The position numbers and the translations under genes were made by a program. DNA of 64,000 nucleotides, from assembly GCF_050971785.1 (NCBI RefSeq), contig NZ_JBPCCU010000002.1:124001-188000 (forward strand), read 5' to 3'. Within the stretch, counting starts at the first letter, position 1, and every line of letters begins with the position of its first letter. The notes beneath the pieces are model-generated. The model saw only the letters and a program-made list of their open reading frames with translations. It made no database searches and was not told the origin of the DNA. Shown piece after piece: positions 9,454 through 19,160 of this stretch. The stretch comes from Actinomadura_E scrupuli (lineage in GTDB: Bacteria > Actinomycetota > Actinomycetes > Streptosporangiales > Streptosporangiaceae).

Positions 9454-9497
9454 CGGCGTCCGCGCACTTCGATAGAGCTCTTTGACTTGACTCCGAC

Positions 9498-9529
9498 GTG
9501 CGGGCCGCCCTGCACCGGGCGGCCCGCAC
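9498..9529. terminator. Bidirectional hairpin terminator
   Basis: A 13-bp perfect stem (GTGCGGGCCGCCC / GGGCGGCCCGCAC) with a 6-base loop lies between two convergent genes, the DUF4328 gene and the CU044_5270 gene, and would serve both. Confidence 0.85.
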
Positions 9530-9545
9530 GATCTCGCTGAACGGG

Positions 9546-10565
9546 TCAGAACTTGCCGGCTTCGATGTCGGCAAGCGTCACCCGGGAGTTGTGGTAGTAG
9601 ATCGTGCTGGGCGGCATGTCGGAGCCGCTGCTGGACAAGGCGACGGGCTGGCCTGTGCCGGCGTTGATGACCAGCGTTTCCACGAGCTTCCCGGCGATGG
9701 GCCAGCTGTCCACCAGCGTGAGCGTGGGCTGTCCGGCGGTGGTGGTCTTCGTGACCTTGACCTTCGGCATCGTCGCCATGATGCGGAGCACGCCGGCCCG
9801 GACCTGGGGATTCTCCGGCGCCGCGATCAGCGCGTCGATGGAGTTCGTCCAGATGTGGTTGTCGGTGATCTCCTTCTGCTGCTCAGGGGTCGGCGGCTTC
9901 GGCGGCACGTACTTCTCGCCCCGCGCCTTGGCAAGGCCCTTGAGCTTTTCGATCTTGGCCCGTTCCGGATTCGGGTTGGTGCCCGGCGCAATGTTGGCAA
10001 CGGCCATCTGTGCGCGCGCACTGCCGATATCGCCCTTCACGGCGAAGAGCGCCGCCGCTATGTCGCGCTTGAACATGTCCTCACCCCCGTCCTTTCGCAC
10101 GACGGCCCGCCGCAGGGCATTCTTGTCGTTCCCCCAGTAGTAGGTGCCGTCGTCGGTGAACAGGCCGATGCCGTTGCTGCCCAGCTTCCTACTGGTCGGC
10201 GACTGGTTGCGGATCTCCAGCGTCGCGTTGCCCGGCAGCTTGACATGCAGGGGTGTGTTGTCCGCGGCCAGCTTGGCCAGGATCGGGTTCGCTGCTGCCG
10301 GCACCGCCTTCGCGGGGGGCTTGCCGGGCGTCGATGCGGACGTGACGACCAGCGCCGCCGCGGCCGCGGCGGCCAAGGCGGCGGTACTGAAGCCCACCGT
10401 GCGGCGCATGCTCCACCGAGCCCGCCGACGAGACGCGGTCTTCGTTTCCGGCACCCCTTCTACGGCCATCGCCGCCCGCAGCACGGCCCTGGCCTCCTCG
10501 AAGGCGCGCGGCCTCACCGGCTCGGTGTCCCTCAGATCCCTCAGCAGGTCCATCTCATCGACCAT
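9546..10565 (-). CDS. CU044_5270 family protein (sigma-factor partner), copy 1
   Basis: A 339-residue protein. A short acidic cytoplasmic N-terminus (MVDEMDLLRDLRD) and Arg-rich stretch precede a single transmembrane helix (about residues 55-75), and a large extracytoplasmic domain follows. The C-terminal pattern (VINAGTGQPVALSSS) matches the other copies at 40352 and 42238. Its start overlaps the stop of the upstream ECF sigma gene (TGATG), so the pair is translationally coupled. The topology is what an anti-sigma factor would have, but no ZAS motif (HxxxCxxC) is visible, so that role is inference. Confidence 0.8.
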   Translation of the reverse strand: MVDEMDLLRDLRDTEPVRPRAFEEARAVLRAAMAVEGVPETKTASRRRARWSMRRTVGFSTAALAAAAAAALVVTSASTPGKPPAKAVPAAANPILAKLAADNTPLHVKLPGNATLEIRNQSPTSRKLGSNGIGLFTDDGTYYWGNDKNALRRAVVRKDGGEDMFKRDIAAALFAVKGDIGSARAQMAVANIAPGTNPNPERAKIEKLKGLAKARGEKYVPPKPPTPEQQKEITDNHIWTNSIDALIAAPENPQVRAGVLRIMATMPKVKVTKTTTAGQPTLTLVDSWPIAGKLVETLVINAGTGQPVALSSSGSDMPPSTIYYHNSRVTLADIEAGKF

Positions 10566-11146
10566 CAGTTCTTGGCCTCCTTGATCGTGTTGTGGTCGGT
10601 CAGCAGCGCGACCATCCCCGGCGCGTTCCGCAGCGCCATGCGCGCCTCGTGCAGGTAGCGGCGCGCTGTTCCCGGCGGTATGCCGATCGCCCGCGCCGCG
10701 TCGGCGACGGTCAGGTCCTCCCAGGCGACCAGGGTCAAGATCTCCCGCTGCTGCGGCCGGAGCAGCGCCAGGGCCTGCCGCAGCACCGACTCGACGTCGA
10801 CGCGGCTGTCCACAGCGGCCCACGGGTCCCACCCGGACGCCATACCGGTCACGTCCGCCATCAGTTCCTCGGCCGGGCGGGACCGCCAGTGCCGCCGGAG
10901 CGTGTTGTGTGCCACGCCGAACAACCACGGGCCGGCGTCAGGAAACGAGCGGTCGTAGGTCGCCCGGGATCCGAGCGCCGCCACCCATACCTCGCCGAGC
11001 AGGTCCTCGGCCGATTCCCGGCCGACCCGTCGCGCGAGGTAGGCCCCCACAGCTGCCTCGTGACGCCGGACCACCTCGACGAAGGCATCCTCATCGCCGT
11101 CGAGCGACCGGGCGATCAACTCCGCATCATCCGGATCAGATGTCAT
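10565..11146 (-). CDS. ECF RNA polymerase sigma factor, copy 1
   Basis: A 193-residue sigma factor with region 2 (VGRESAEDLLGEVWVAAL and the GPWLFGVAHNTLRRHWR segment) and region 4 (LRPQQREILTLVAWEDLTV then an HTH with GIPPGTARRYLHEAR). It should direct transcription of a small regulon that probably includes its own operon. It is the first gene of the sigma/CU044_5270 pair. The same two-gene module recurs twice more at 40.3-44.0 kb. Confidence 0.9.
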   Translation of the reverse strand: MTSDPDDAELIARSLDGDEDAFVEVVRRHEAAVGAYLARRVGRESAEDLLGEVWVAALGSRATYDRSFPDAGPWLFGVAHNTLRRHWRSRPAEELMADVTGMASGWDPWAAVDSRVDVESVLRQALALLRPQQREILTLVAWEDLTVADAARAIGIPPGTARRYLHEARMALRNAPGMVALLTDHNTIKEAKN

Positions 11147-11524
11147 GACCCTCCTCGTATCTGGATCGCCTTACAACCAGCTATTGCCAACTGAGGGGGC
11201 AAAGCGTTCAGCGCCGGTCAGCGTCGTGCTCCTGAAGACTCCTGTACGTCGCCGACGAGGCGGGCTGGACGGCGATGTGGTCCGGGTGGTCGGCGAAGAC
11301 GGTTGGGCCGGCCTCACGATCAGAGGGTCGACGGTATTCGTTAAGCGCGTAAGCCCAGCTCAAGACTGCACCGGACCTTGGGACATCAGCACGTCAGCCC
11401 CCATGGAACGGTGGGGCCGGGTCGAAGACGGCCACCGCGCGTAGGGGCGGGAACCGGTCCGCGGCAGGCCACGAAAACCTGAGAGTATGTTGCCAAGAGT
11501 GGTTTGTAATGCAAACCTAATGCC
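11147..11524. other. Intergenic region between divergent genes
   Basis: Holds the promoters of the leftward sigma operon and the rightward membrane-protein operon. No gene is supported here. The only notable element is the inverted repeat close to the rightward start, annotated separately. Confidence 0.5.
11501..11517. promoter_or_regulatory. Inverted repeat, candidate operator
   Basis: GGTTTG-N5-CAAACC, perfect 6-bp arms, ends 7 bases before the ATG of the membrane protein gene at 11525. The second gene of that operon encodes a winged-helix regulator, so autoregulation through this site is a reasonable inference. Confidence 0.45.
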
Positions 11525-12250
11525 ATGACAGATGAATCGGCTCTCTCCGCGGACATCGCCCGGCAGGTCTTCTCGACCACGGAGCACCTCACCCGACGTG
11601 TGCGCCAGGCACAGCGCGGCACCTGGTTCCCGCTCGTGCTGCTCGGCCTGGTGGTCGTCGCGGCAGCGCCCTTCTACCGCTTGGGGCGGCACGTCGTGAC
11701 CTGCGACCCGGCCCTGGGCGCCCGCGGCGGCGTGCAGATCATCCACAAGGGCACCTGCGTCCAGGTCGTCGGCTGGCCGGCCGGCGTCTACTGGCTCTTC
11801 GCCTTCGTCCTGGCGTACGCGGCGATCGCCGCCTTCTATGTCCACCGGGCTCGTAGTCGTGGGGTGGGCGCCCGCATCCTGCCGTACGTCGGTGCCGGAG
11901 TCGCGGTCGGGCTGGTCTTCGGTGTCCTGTCGGGATGGGCGCAGCAACTGAACCTGGAGGGCATGTCACCGTCCGGCCCGGTCGCCGTCGGCCTGGTGCC
12001 GCTGATCTCCATCAGCCTGGCCCTGTTCGTCCTGGCCCGCGTGGAACGCAGCTGGGCCGTACTCAGCTTCGCCATCGGCTATCTGGTGGTGACGTTCCTG
12101 GCCTGTCGTATCGGCCCGCGCGACCTGGGCCTGCACATCGACACGGATCTCCCACCGACGTGGAGCTTCCTCCCCGCCCTGGCGGTGACCGGTGGTGTGC
12201 TCCTCCTGGGCGGAGCGGGCTTCGCGCTCGCCGAGCGGCGCCACGGATGA
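11525..12250 (+). CDS. Multi-pass membrane protein coupled to a winged-helix regulator
   Basis: A 241-residue protein with a soluble N-terminal stretch and about six transmembrane helices. No enzymatic motif is visible. Its stop overlaps the start of the following regulator by 4 bases (ATGA). Operons of an uncharacterised membrane protein with a small winged-helix regulator are common in actinomycetes and often sense an envelope signal, but nothing here proves that. Confidence 0.7.
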   Translation: MTDESALSADIARQVFSTTEHLTRRVRQAQRGTWFPLVLLGLVVVAAAPFYRLGRHVVTCDPALGARGGVQIIHKGTCVQVVGWPAGVYWLFAFVLAYAAIAAFYVHRARSRGVGARILPYVGAGVAVGLVFGVLSGWAQQLNLEGMSPSGPVAVGLVPLISISLALFVLARVERSWAVLSFAIGYLVVTFLACRIGPRDLGLHIDTDLPPTWSFLPALAVTGGVLLLGGAGFALAERRHG

Positions 12251-12570
12251 CCCACCCCGCGAACGGGCTCGACGACGTCGTTCACCAGCGCGTACGGCTG
12301 GGCATCCTGACCATCGCCCACGAAGCACGGCGAGTGGAGTTCGGCTTCCTGCGTACGACGCTGGACCTGACGGCCGGCAACCTCTCCCAGCACCTGACCG
12401 TCCTGGAGAAGGCCGGCCTGATCAAAATCGAGAAAGGCTACGAGGGCAGGCGCGCCCGTACGTGGATTCACCTCACGGCGGCCGGCAAGAAAGCCCTGCG
12501 CGACGAGATCGCCCAGCTGAAAGAGCTCATCCGACAGGTCGAGGAGACCCAAGAGAGGGACCCGACCTGA
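12247..12570 (+). CDS. Winged-helix transcriptional regulator
   Basis: A 107-residue regulator of the winged-helix (HTH_34-like) group: a short N-terminal helix (DDVVHQRVRLGILTIAHE), the recognition HTH (FLRTTLDLTAGNLSQHLTVL), the wing (IKIEKGYEGRRARTWIHLT) and a C-terminal helix probably used for dimerisation. Start ATG overlaps the stop of the membrane protein gene. The likely target is the inverted repeat ahead of the operon. Confidence 0.85.
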   Translation: MTHPANGLDDVVHQRVRLGILTIAHEARRVEFGFLRTTLDLTAGNLSQHLTVLEKAGLIKIEKGYEGRRARTWIHLTAAGKKALRDEIAQLKELIRQVEETQERDPT

Positions 12571-12679
12571 GGCCTGGGCCGACGGGCCGCCCAACCCTGT
12601 GGAGCGACTAGCCGAGAGTCATGCACCTGGCCTGCGTACTGGAAGCCGCCCGTCAGCCGATCGCCCACTGTGACTCCGG

Positions 12680-14515
12680 TCAGGCCGTGCGGCGGTCGAG
12701 GGTGTCCGGAGTGGCGTCGGCGAGGAAGCCGCCGGACTGGTGGTGCCAGAGACGGGCATAGGGACCCTCAGACAGGAGGAGTTCCTGGTGGGAGCCCTGT
12801 TCAAGGACGCGGCCGCGGTCGAGAACAACCAGGCGGTCCATGCGGACGACCGTGCTCAGGCGGTGTGCGACGACGAGTGCGGTGCGGTCGCGCATCAGGC
12901 GCCACAGAGCCTCCTGGATCAGAAGCTCGCTCTCGGAGTCTAGGGCACTGGTCGCCTCGTCGAGCAGCAGGATCGGGGCGTCCCGGAGGATGGCGCGGGC
13001 GAGCGCGACCCGCTGCCGCTGGCCGCCTGAGAGCTTGACGCCTCGCTCGCCGACCAGCGTGTCCAAGCCGTTCGGAAGGCTCTCGGTGAACTCGGTGACG
13101 TGTGCCGCCCGCACGGCCTGGAGGATTTCGGTTTCGGTGGCACCCGGACGGGCGAAGGCGATGTTGTCGCGCACCGACCGGTGGAACAGCGCGGGCTCCT
13201 GCGGGACATATGCGATCAGGCTGCGCAGGTCGGTCTGGCGCAGCCGGGCGATGTCCTGGCCGCCGATGAGGATCCGGCCGTCGTCGACGTCCATGAGACG
13301 CAGCAGCAACCGGGTGAGAGTGGTCTTTCCGCCACCGGACCGGCCTACAAATCCGATCTTGGCGCCGCTGGGAATCTCCAGGTCCAGTCCATCGAACAAG
13401 GGCGGGCCGGCGCCGTGCGCGAAAAGCACCCGCTCGAAGCGGACCGCCGCGTCGACGGGACGCAACGGCTGGGGATGGGGCGGGTCGACGACCGCCGGCG
13501 GCATCAGGAGCAGCTCGGTGAACTGCGCGGCCTCGGTGAGCGTGCTCTCTATCCGCCGGTAGACCTGGTTGAACTCGAACATGATCCGGGTGGCGTTGGT
13601 GTAGTAGGAGAACGTCACCACGATGGCCTCCACCCCGAGGCCGCCGCGGAGGGCCACCGCGGCGAGCAGACCCAGGGCGCTGGTCAGGATCGACATCGGG
13701 GCGACGATCGTGTCGACCCGGAGGTTGGCGTAATCCCAGGAGCGCAGCGACAGCCGGTACTGCTCGGCGACCCGCCCCCGGAACTCGGTGGCCTCTCGCT
13801 CCTCGGCGGCGAACGCACGGACCGTCTCCATGTTGGTCAGTACGTCAGCGACGTGACCGGACACTCGCACCTTGGCGGCCTCGCGCTCGTTCACGAGCAC
13901 CTGCCGACGGCGGATGAACGGGGTGACAAGGAAGCCGGTGACGATGATCAGTCCCACGAGCACGAGGACCAGGAGGGGGTGGTAACGCCACAGGACCACC
14001 GAGGCGAAGAGCAGTGGGATCACGTTGGCCATGATCGAGAAAGCGAGGGTGTCCGCGAAGTTTTCGAACCCGCTGGAGAAAGTCAGTATTCGTTTGGTCA
14101 GTGAACCGGCGAAGTTATCGTGGAAAAACGCGGTGTCCTTGGCGAGCAACTCATCCATGCCAACGATGCCGAGTCGCTCGATGCCTCGGCCGTCCGTCCG
14201 GTTGAGGAAGTGCAAGCCCGCTCGCCACAGCGCCTCACCCACCAGCATCAGACCGGCGAAGCCCAGGACATAGGGTAGAAGCGCGGCGATATCGCTCTTC
14301 CCGCCGGCGGCCAAGTGTCCCACCAGAGCGGCCACCACCAGCGGTGTCAGGTAGAACAGGCAGGTATTCCCGAGCGCCGGAAGAGTCATCGCCGGAAGCG
14401 AGATCCGCCACTGACGGCGCAGCGCATCGCCGTAATAGCGCAGGGCCAGCAGAACTGCTCGCTTCCGTGACGACTGGCTTTCCCGGAAGCTACCTCGTAC
14501 TCCTGGCACAGCCAC
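12680..14515 (-). CDS. ABC transporter, fused permease and ATPase (exporter half-transporter)
   Basis: A 611-residue ABC exporter with an N-terminal six-helix ABC_membrane domain (to about residue 330) and a C-terminal ATPase: Walker A GRSGGGKTT near residue 390, signature LSGGQRQR near 500, Walker B ILLLDEATSALDS, and the H-loop LVVAHRLST. It should form a homodimer exporting a hydrophobic compound or peptide. The GTG at 14515 is preferred because GGAGGG lies just upstream and the preceding frame has no protein character. It stands alone, transcribed leftwards. Confidence 0.9.
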   Translation of the reverse strand: MAVPGVRGSFRESQSSRKRAVLLALRYYGDALRRQWRISLPAMTLPALGNTCLFYLTPLVVAALVGHLAAGGKSDIAALLPYVLGFAGLMLVGEALWRAGLHFLNRTDGRGIERLGIVGMDELLAKDTAFFHDNFAGSLTKRILTFSSGFENFADTLAFSIMANVIPLLFASVVLWRYHPLLVLVLVGLIIVTGFLVTPFIRRRQVLVNEREAAKVRVSGHVADVLTNMETVRAFAAEEREATEFRGRVAEQYRLSLRSWDYANLRVDTIVAPMSILTSALGLLAAVALRGGLGVEAIVVTFSYYTNATRIMFEFNQVYRRIESTLTEAAQFTELLLMPPAVVDPPHPQPLRPVDAAVRFERVLFAHGAGPPLFDGLDLEIPSGAKIGFVGRSGGGKTTLTRLLLRLMDVDDGRILIGGQDIARLRQTDLRSLIAYVPQEPALFHRSVRDNIAFARPGATETEILQAVRAAHVTEFTESLPNGLDTLVGERGVKLSGGQRQRVALARAILRDAPILLLDEATSALDSESELLIQEALWRLMRDRTALVVAHRLSTVVRMDRLVVLDRGRVLEQGSHQELLLSEGPYARLWHHQSGGFLADATPDTLDRRTA

Positions 14516-15058
14516 CCGCCCTCCCACGCCGCCGCCTTCCCCATGCTGCCCCGAGGCGCCCGGGAAGGCGAACAGTTTTTCGCGGGGCTTGGAGTGGGCT
14601 TCGATCACTCTGGAGTTCTGCCGGGAGGAGCACCCTGGGCATAACGGCGCGGTCTTCGTGGTCGAGATCGAAGCCGCCCAGCCAGCGGAGCCGTCCGGGT
14701 CGATGCAGCCGGCAAGCCACCGCTCGCCCTTGCCCACCGTTCGTTGCGAATCCGTTTGGTCCTGCCGCCGCTTCACCATTCCGGGTCTGGCCCGGAGGCC
14801 CTTACGCTGGTCATCCTTCCCCTGGAGCCAGATGCCAAGAGGGGAATAGCGGATCGCGTCGGCGAGTGAGCGATCTGCTGGGCCGTGGTCGCGTGACCAG
14901 TTCCGCGCGGTGGACACGGTGAAAACCGACCGACCAGTTGCCGCGGCGCGGCATGCCACCCTAAAGAATCGTCAAATACTTGATCTCCATCGATGAAGCC
15001 CGGCATTACGGGGAATGACGGGCGGAGACACACTCTGTATCAACGGAGGAGGAATGCC
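14516..15058. other. Intergenic region with no supported gene
   Basis: About 540 bases between two divergent genes. Long open frames exist on both strands, for example 14589-14849 plus, but none has a convincing start with ribosome binding site or a recognisable domain. It may hold a decayed gene plus the two promoters. Confidence 0.35.
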
Positions 15059-15472
15059 ATGACGGATGCTGCCGGACATCGGGCTTCCGCCAGTCCGATC
15101 ACGTCGCCCTGGCTGACGTTCGGCGGCCTCTTACTCGGCGTCGCCGGTTTCCTCAATGTGATCGACGGTCTCGTCGCATTCTCCAAGAAAGACTACTTTC
15201 TGGTCACGCAGGACAAGCTCCTTTTCTTCAACTACACCACATGGGGGTGGATCTGGCTCATCGTGGGAATTGTCCAGCTGGTAGTGGGCGGCGCGATCAT
15301 GGCCCGGCAGCCGTGGGCAAGACCGGCAGGCATCACCATCGCCGTTCTGGCGATTCTGGGGCAGCTCATTTTCCTGAAGGCGTATCCACCGTGGTCGATC
15401 ATCGCCATCGCCATCTGCTGGGTGGCCATCTACGTGTTGATGATTCCTCCACCCCGATCGATCGCGCTGTGA
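15059..15472 (+). CDS. DUF7144-like four-helix membrane protein
   Basis: A 137-residue protein with four transmembrane helices and the family features WLTFGGLLLGVAGFLNVIDG near the N-terminus and WGWIWLIVGIVQLVVG in the middle. Start is fixed by GGAGGA 6 bases before the ATG at 15059. These proteins are abundant in actinomycetes; no function is assigned. Monocistronic by context. Confidence 0.8.
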   Translation: MTDAAGHRASASPITSPWLTFGGLLLGVAGFLNVIDGLVAFSKKDYFLVTQDKLLFFNYTTWGWIWLIVGIVQLVVGGAIMARQPWARPAGITIAVLAILGQLIFLKAYPPWSIIAIAICWVAIYVLMIPPPRSIAL

Positions 15473-15597
15473 AGGGGGCGGCATGCCGGGCGGCGACCAC
15501 CCTTCCACCCTGACCTCCCGACCTTCACAGGCCGGCCGTGGCCTGCGGCGGCTCTGACCTGCGCGGACAAGTCCCATCCGGACGCGCGGGGCAGCGA

Positions 15598-16359
15598 TCA
15601 CCCTACGGCGCGGCGGATGGGCATCCAGGTGGGGGCGGAGACGGTGGTCAGGAAGTCGGTCACCAGCCGGGTGCATAGTTCGGGCTTCTCGTGGAGCAGG
15701 ACGTGTGACGTACCCGGGACGACGGCGAGCTGGGCGTCCGGCAACCCCCGGTAGAGCTCCAGAGTGTGCTCCAGGGTCACGATGTCGTCGTCGGCGGCCA
15801 TGACCAGCGCCGGGCAGGTCACGGCGCGCAGTTCCGCCGGTGTCAGCCCCGGCTCGTCGGCCGCCGCCCGGGCGATCTTGTCCACGATGACCGGGAAGTG
15901 GTCCGCGCCGTCCGGCGACACCTCGGCGTAGGCGGCGACCAGGGGTTCGGGATATGGGCCCCCGGCGGTGGGCCGCATGATCATGCCGTCCGTGGTGAAG
16001 GCCCCGCTGATCAGGACGAGCCTCTCCACCAGGTCAGGACGGCGCGCGGCGGTCCACAGCGCCACCATCGCGCCCGCGCTGTACCCGGCCAGCCGTACCG
16101 GCCGGTCGACGATCTCGTCCAGGAACGCGATGGTGTCCTGCGCCATCAGATCGGCCGTGATGGGCCCTTCCACATCGGCCGTGTGGCCGTGGCCCCGGCG
16201 TTCCGGCAGCAGTAGCCGGAACCGCTCGGCCAGCCCGGCCAGGTTGCCGTGGAAGTCCCTGCTGTCGGAGAACCCGCCGTGCAGCAGTACCAGCGGCTCT
16301 CCCTCGCCGCGCTCGTCGTACCACATGCGCACGCCGTTCACGTCTGCGTAGTCGGCCAT
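15598..16359 (-). CDS. Alpha/beta hydrolase
   Basis: A 253-residue alpha/beta hydrolase. It has the oxyanion-hole HGG (VLLHGGFSDS), the nucleophile elbow GYSAG (AGYSAGAMVAL), an acid DDD (VMAADDDIVTLEH) and the catalytic His in PGTSHVLLHEKP. Substrate unknown. ATG at 16359 has an AGGGA-type ribosome binding site. It follows a sigma factor gene on the same strand by about 95 bases and could be co-transcribed with it. Confidence 0.9.
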   Translation of the reverse strand: MADYADVNGVRMWYDERGEGEPLVLLHGGFSDSRDFHGNLAGLAERFRLLLPERRGHGHTADVEGPITADLMAQDTIAFLDEIVDRPVRLAGYSAGAMVALWTAARRPDLVERLVLISGAFTTDGMIMRPTAGGPYPEPLVAAYAEVSPDGADHFPVIVDKIARAAADEPGLTPAELRAVTCPALVMAADDDIVTLEHTLELYRGLPDAQLAVVPGTSHVLLHEKPELCTRLVTDFLTTVSAPTWMPIRRAVG

Positions 16360-16455
16360 CGCCGTCCCTCTCGTTCCGGTCCCGGTGACCGTCACCGGGT
16401 ACGCGGGTAATACGGAACGGCGGCCGGAAACTCACCCGGCCGACAGGGAAGAACA

Positions 16456-17445
16456 TCAGGAAGCCGGTACGGCCGGCAGGCCGAACAGCGGGAACAGCCG
16501 GTCGGCGTCGAGGTGGGTCGTCACCTCGCCGATCAGCCCGTCCCGGAAGGTGACGACGACGAGCGCGAACGGCTCCAGTTCGCCGCCCGGCATGGTCGGC
16601 TGGTACTGCCCGAACGCCGGCGAGCCGTTGGCCATGGTCGGCACCAGGCGTGCGCCCGCGCACGGCCGTCCAGCCGCGAACAGCACCCGGCGGACCTCCT
16701 CCCGCCCGCGCAGCCACCACGGGAACGGCGGCATGGACGTGATGACGTCCTCGTGCAACAACGCCATCAGGGTCTCGACGTCGTACCGCTCGAAGGCGTC
16801 GCAGTACCGGGCCAGAAGTCGCCGCTGCGCCTGGTCCATCGGCCGGTACGGCTCGGCCGGCTCGGCGGGTACGGCCCGCGGCGTGCTCCGGGCGCGTTGC
16901 AGCGCGCTGGTGACGGAGGCGACCGTGGTATCCAGCAGCCGGGCGACCTCGTCGGCTTTCCAGCACAGCACGTCACGCAGGATCAACACCGCCCGCTGCC
17001 GGGGCGGCAGATGCTGGAGCGCGGCGACGAACGCCAGACGGATCATGTCGCGCTGTGCGGCCAGCTCCGCCGGATCGCCGCCGGCGGGCAGCACCCGGCC
17101 GTCTGGGACGGGCCGGACGAACGCGCTCGTCGGCAGCGGCACGCCGAGGTCGGGACCGGACGGCACGGACGGGCCGAGGTCGGTCGCCCGCGCCCGGCGC
17201 TGCGCGCCACGCAGCATGTCGAGGCAGATGTTGGTCGCGATGGCGTACAGCCACGTCCGCAGCGTGCCCTTAGCCTCGTCGAACCGGTCGAAGCTCCGCC
17301 AGGCGCGCACCAGCGTCTCCTGCACGGCGTCCTCGGCCTCGAACGGCGAGCCGAGCATCCGGTAGCAGTAACCAGTCAGCGCGACCCGGTGATGCGCCAG
17401 CAGTTCAGGCACGCCGGGTGGCGCCGCCTTCGCCTGGTCGGTCAC
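16456..17445 (-). CDS. ECF sigma factor with C-terminal SnoaL-like domain
   Basis: A 329-residue sigma factor. Regions 2 and 4 (FEAEDAVQETLVRAWR; LPPRQRAVLILRDVLCWKAD with LLDTTVASVTSALQRAR) are followed, from about residue 205, by a SnoaL/NTF2-like domain (YCDAFERYDVETLMALLHED). Fused domains of this kind occur in SigG/SigJ-type and ECF41-type sigma factors, where the extra domain replaces an anti-sigma factor and tunes activity. Related loci usually place a small enzyme gene beside it, and here that is the alpha/beta hydrolase. Regulon unknown. Confidence 0.9.
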   Translation of the reverse strand: MTDQAKAAPPGVPELLAHHRVALTGYCYRMLGSPFEAEDAVQETLVRAWRSFDRFDEAKGTLRTWLYAIATNICLDMLRGAQRRARATDLGPSVPSGPDLGVPLPTSAFVRPVPDGRVLPAGGDPAELAAQRDMIRLAFVAALQHLPPRQRAVLILRDVLCWKADEVARLLDTTVASVTSALQRARSTPRAVPAEPAEPYRPMDQAQRRLLARYCDAFERYDVETLMALLHEDVITSMPPFPWWLRGREEVRRVLFAAGRPCAGARLVPTMANGSPAFGQYQPTMPGGELEPFALVVVTFRDGLIGEVTTHLDADRLFPLFGLPAVPAS

Positions 17446-17562
17446 ACGGGGGAGAGTACCGCAGCGGAAACCGCTGTTTCCGTTCAGGATGGAGATCCCC
17501 GCACGCTGAGCCGCGCGACGGCGGCGGCATTGTTCCCGACAGGACGTCGCGGACGGTGTGGC

Positions 17563-19047
17563 TCAAGACGTAGTCGCGCCAAGGCCGGAGCTCTCGTCGA
17601 GCTTCGACGAATTCGAAGGCGACTGTTGCTTCATCGGTTTGATCACAGCCAGTGAGATGATGATGCATACAGCATAGAGACCGGCGGCTGTGAGGAATCC
17701 GGCAGAATAGCCAGAAGTGAGCGCGTCTTTCATGGACGACATTCGAGCTGCGTGACGAGTTGCCGTCGTGGCGACGGTGGCGATTACGGCCAGCCCCAGC
17801 GCGCTACCGACCTGACTGGAGGCGGTAAGAAGCGCTGCGCCGATGCCCGCTTCGGAGTCGTCGATGCCTCGAACGCCAATACCGGTGCTGATGACGGCAG
17901 TGACGCCCAGTCCGATACCAGTCAACAAGCTCGCCGGAAGGACGAAGGCCAGAATGCTCGAATGCGGAGTAATGAAGCTGAATATCACACTACCGCCTGC
18001 AATAACTGCCAGGCCCGCCGACAACGCGAGCTTCTCGGAAGCTATCGCCTTGAGCTTCGGTGCGATTCCTGCCGCCAGGCCGAATCCCACAACGAGCGGT
18101 AGGTACATGAGACTCGTCTTCAACGCCGAGTATCCCAGAACTTGCTGATAAAAGAGGGTAAGGAAGAAATACGTTGCCACCGATCCGGAATAGTACAGGA
18201 ACGTCACTATATTCGCGGCAAGGCGGCCGGGGTCGTTCATCACCTCCCGTGGGATCATGGGCACTCTGCTCTTGATCTGGATGAGTGCGAATGCTGCCAG
18301 CAGTACGGCTCCGGCGACAAGAAAGGCGATGACGGTGGTGTCCCCCCAGCCGTGATCAGCGACACGGTTCACTGCGAAAATGAGCGAGCCGATGCCCAGT
18401 GTCGACGTTATGGCGCCGGGAAGATCGACCTTGACGCGGTCCCGCTCGCCTTCCTTGAGAACGCCCAGGCCGATGATGATCGCCACCACTACCGGGATGT
18501 TGACGAACAGAACCCACCGCCAATTGGCGTAGCTGGTCAGCAACCCGCCGAGCAGCAGGCCCATAAGGGCCGCCAGTCCGGTGGCGGCGCCGTAAACGCC
18601 GAGAGCTTTGGTGCGCTTCTCCCCTTCGGGGAAGGTGCTGACCAGCAGTGACAGTGCACCGGGAGTCGCGACTGCCGCTCCGATCCCCTGCATCGCACGA
18701 GCGAGGATGAGAGCCGTGCCGGAGGTGGACAGCCCGCCGACCAGTGAGGCGACTCCGAACACGATCAACCCGAACCGGAACACGTTCTTGCGACCGAGCG
18801 CGTCGCCGACCCGCCCGGCAACGAGCATCAAACCGCCGAAGGTCAAGGCGTAGGCATTCAGAACCCAGTTCAGGTTTGCCGTCGACATGTGCAACGAGCG
18901 ATCGATGCTGGGCAAAGCAACGATCATGATCGTGCCGTCGAGCACAACCATGAAGCGTGCCAACGCGACAACGACCATCGCGATCCCCGACTGTGCATTC
19001 TTTCGCATCGGCCCGTCAGCGACCGTGCCGGATTCTTGCATGGACAT
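17563..19047 (-). CDS. MFS drug exporter, DHA2 (EmrB/QacA) type
   Basis: A 494-residue, roughly 14-helix transporter with the DHA2 motifs: motif C-like LDGTIMIVALPSI in helix 1, WVLNAYALTFGGLMLVAGRV then D-A-L-GRKN in loop 2-3 (motif A), and GAALLTASSQVGSALGLAV late. It should export amphipathic drugs by proton antiport. By eye its codons are less G/C-rich at third positions than those of its neighbours, hinting at acquisition. The ABM monooxygenase gene lies 113 bases upstream on the same strand, as in antibiotic biosynthesis or resistance gene pairs. Confidence 0.9.
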   Translation of the reverse strand: MSMQESGTVADGPMRKNAQSGIAMVVVALARFMVVLDGTIMIVALPSIDRSLHMSTANLNWVLNAYALTFGGLMLVAGRVGDALGRKNVFRFGLIVFGVASLVGGLSTSGTALILARAMQGIGAAVATPGALSLLVSTFPEGEKRTKALGVYGAATGLAALMGLLLGGLLTSYANWRWVLFVNIPVVVAIIIGLGVLKEGERDRVKVDLPGAITSTLGIGSLIFAVNRVADHGWGDTTVIAFLVAGAVLLAAFALIQIKSRVPMIPREVMNDPGRLAANIVTFLYYSGSVATYFFLTLFYQQVLGYSALKTSLMYLPLVVGFGLAAGIAPKLKAIASEKLALSAGLAVIAGGSVIFSFITPHSSILAFVLPASLLTGIGLGVTAVISTGIGVRGIDDSEAGIGAALLTASSQVGSALGLAVIATVATTATRHAARMSSMKDALTSGYSAGFLTAAGLYAVCIIISLAVIKPMKQQSPSNSSKLDESSGLGATTS

Positions 19048-19160
19048 AGTTCGATTCCTTAATAGGTAATGGTCGACGCATCGCAGAGAGTGCGTTGCCT
19101 TCCCGCCGGACCGGTGTGGAGGTGAGATCGATGGCTACATCGGCACCTCAACGGCTTGGG

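Noticed and set aside
14589..14849. 86-codon plus-strand frame in the gap ahead of the DUF7144 gene
   Set aside because: TTG start without a ribosome binding site and no recognisable domain; left as unsupported.
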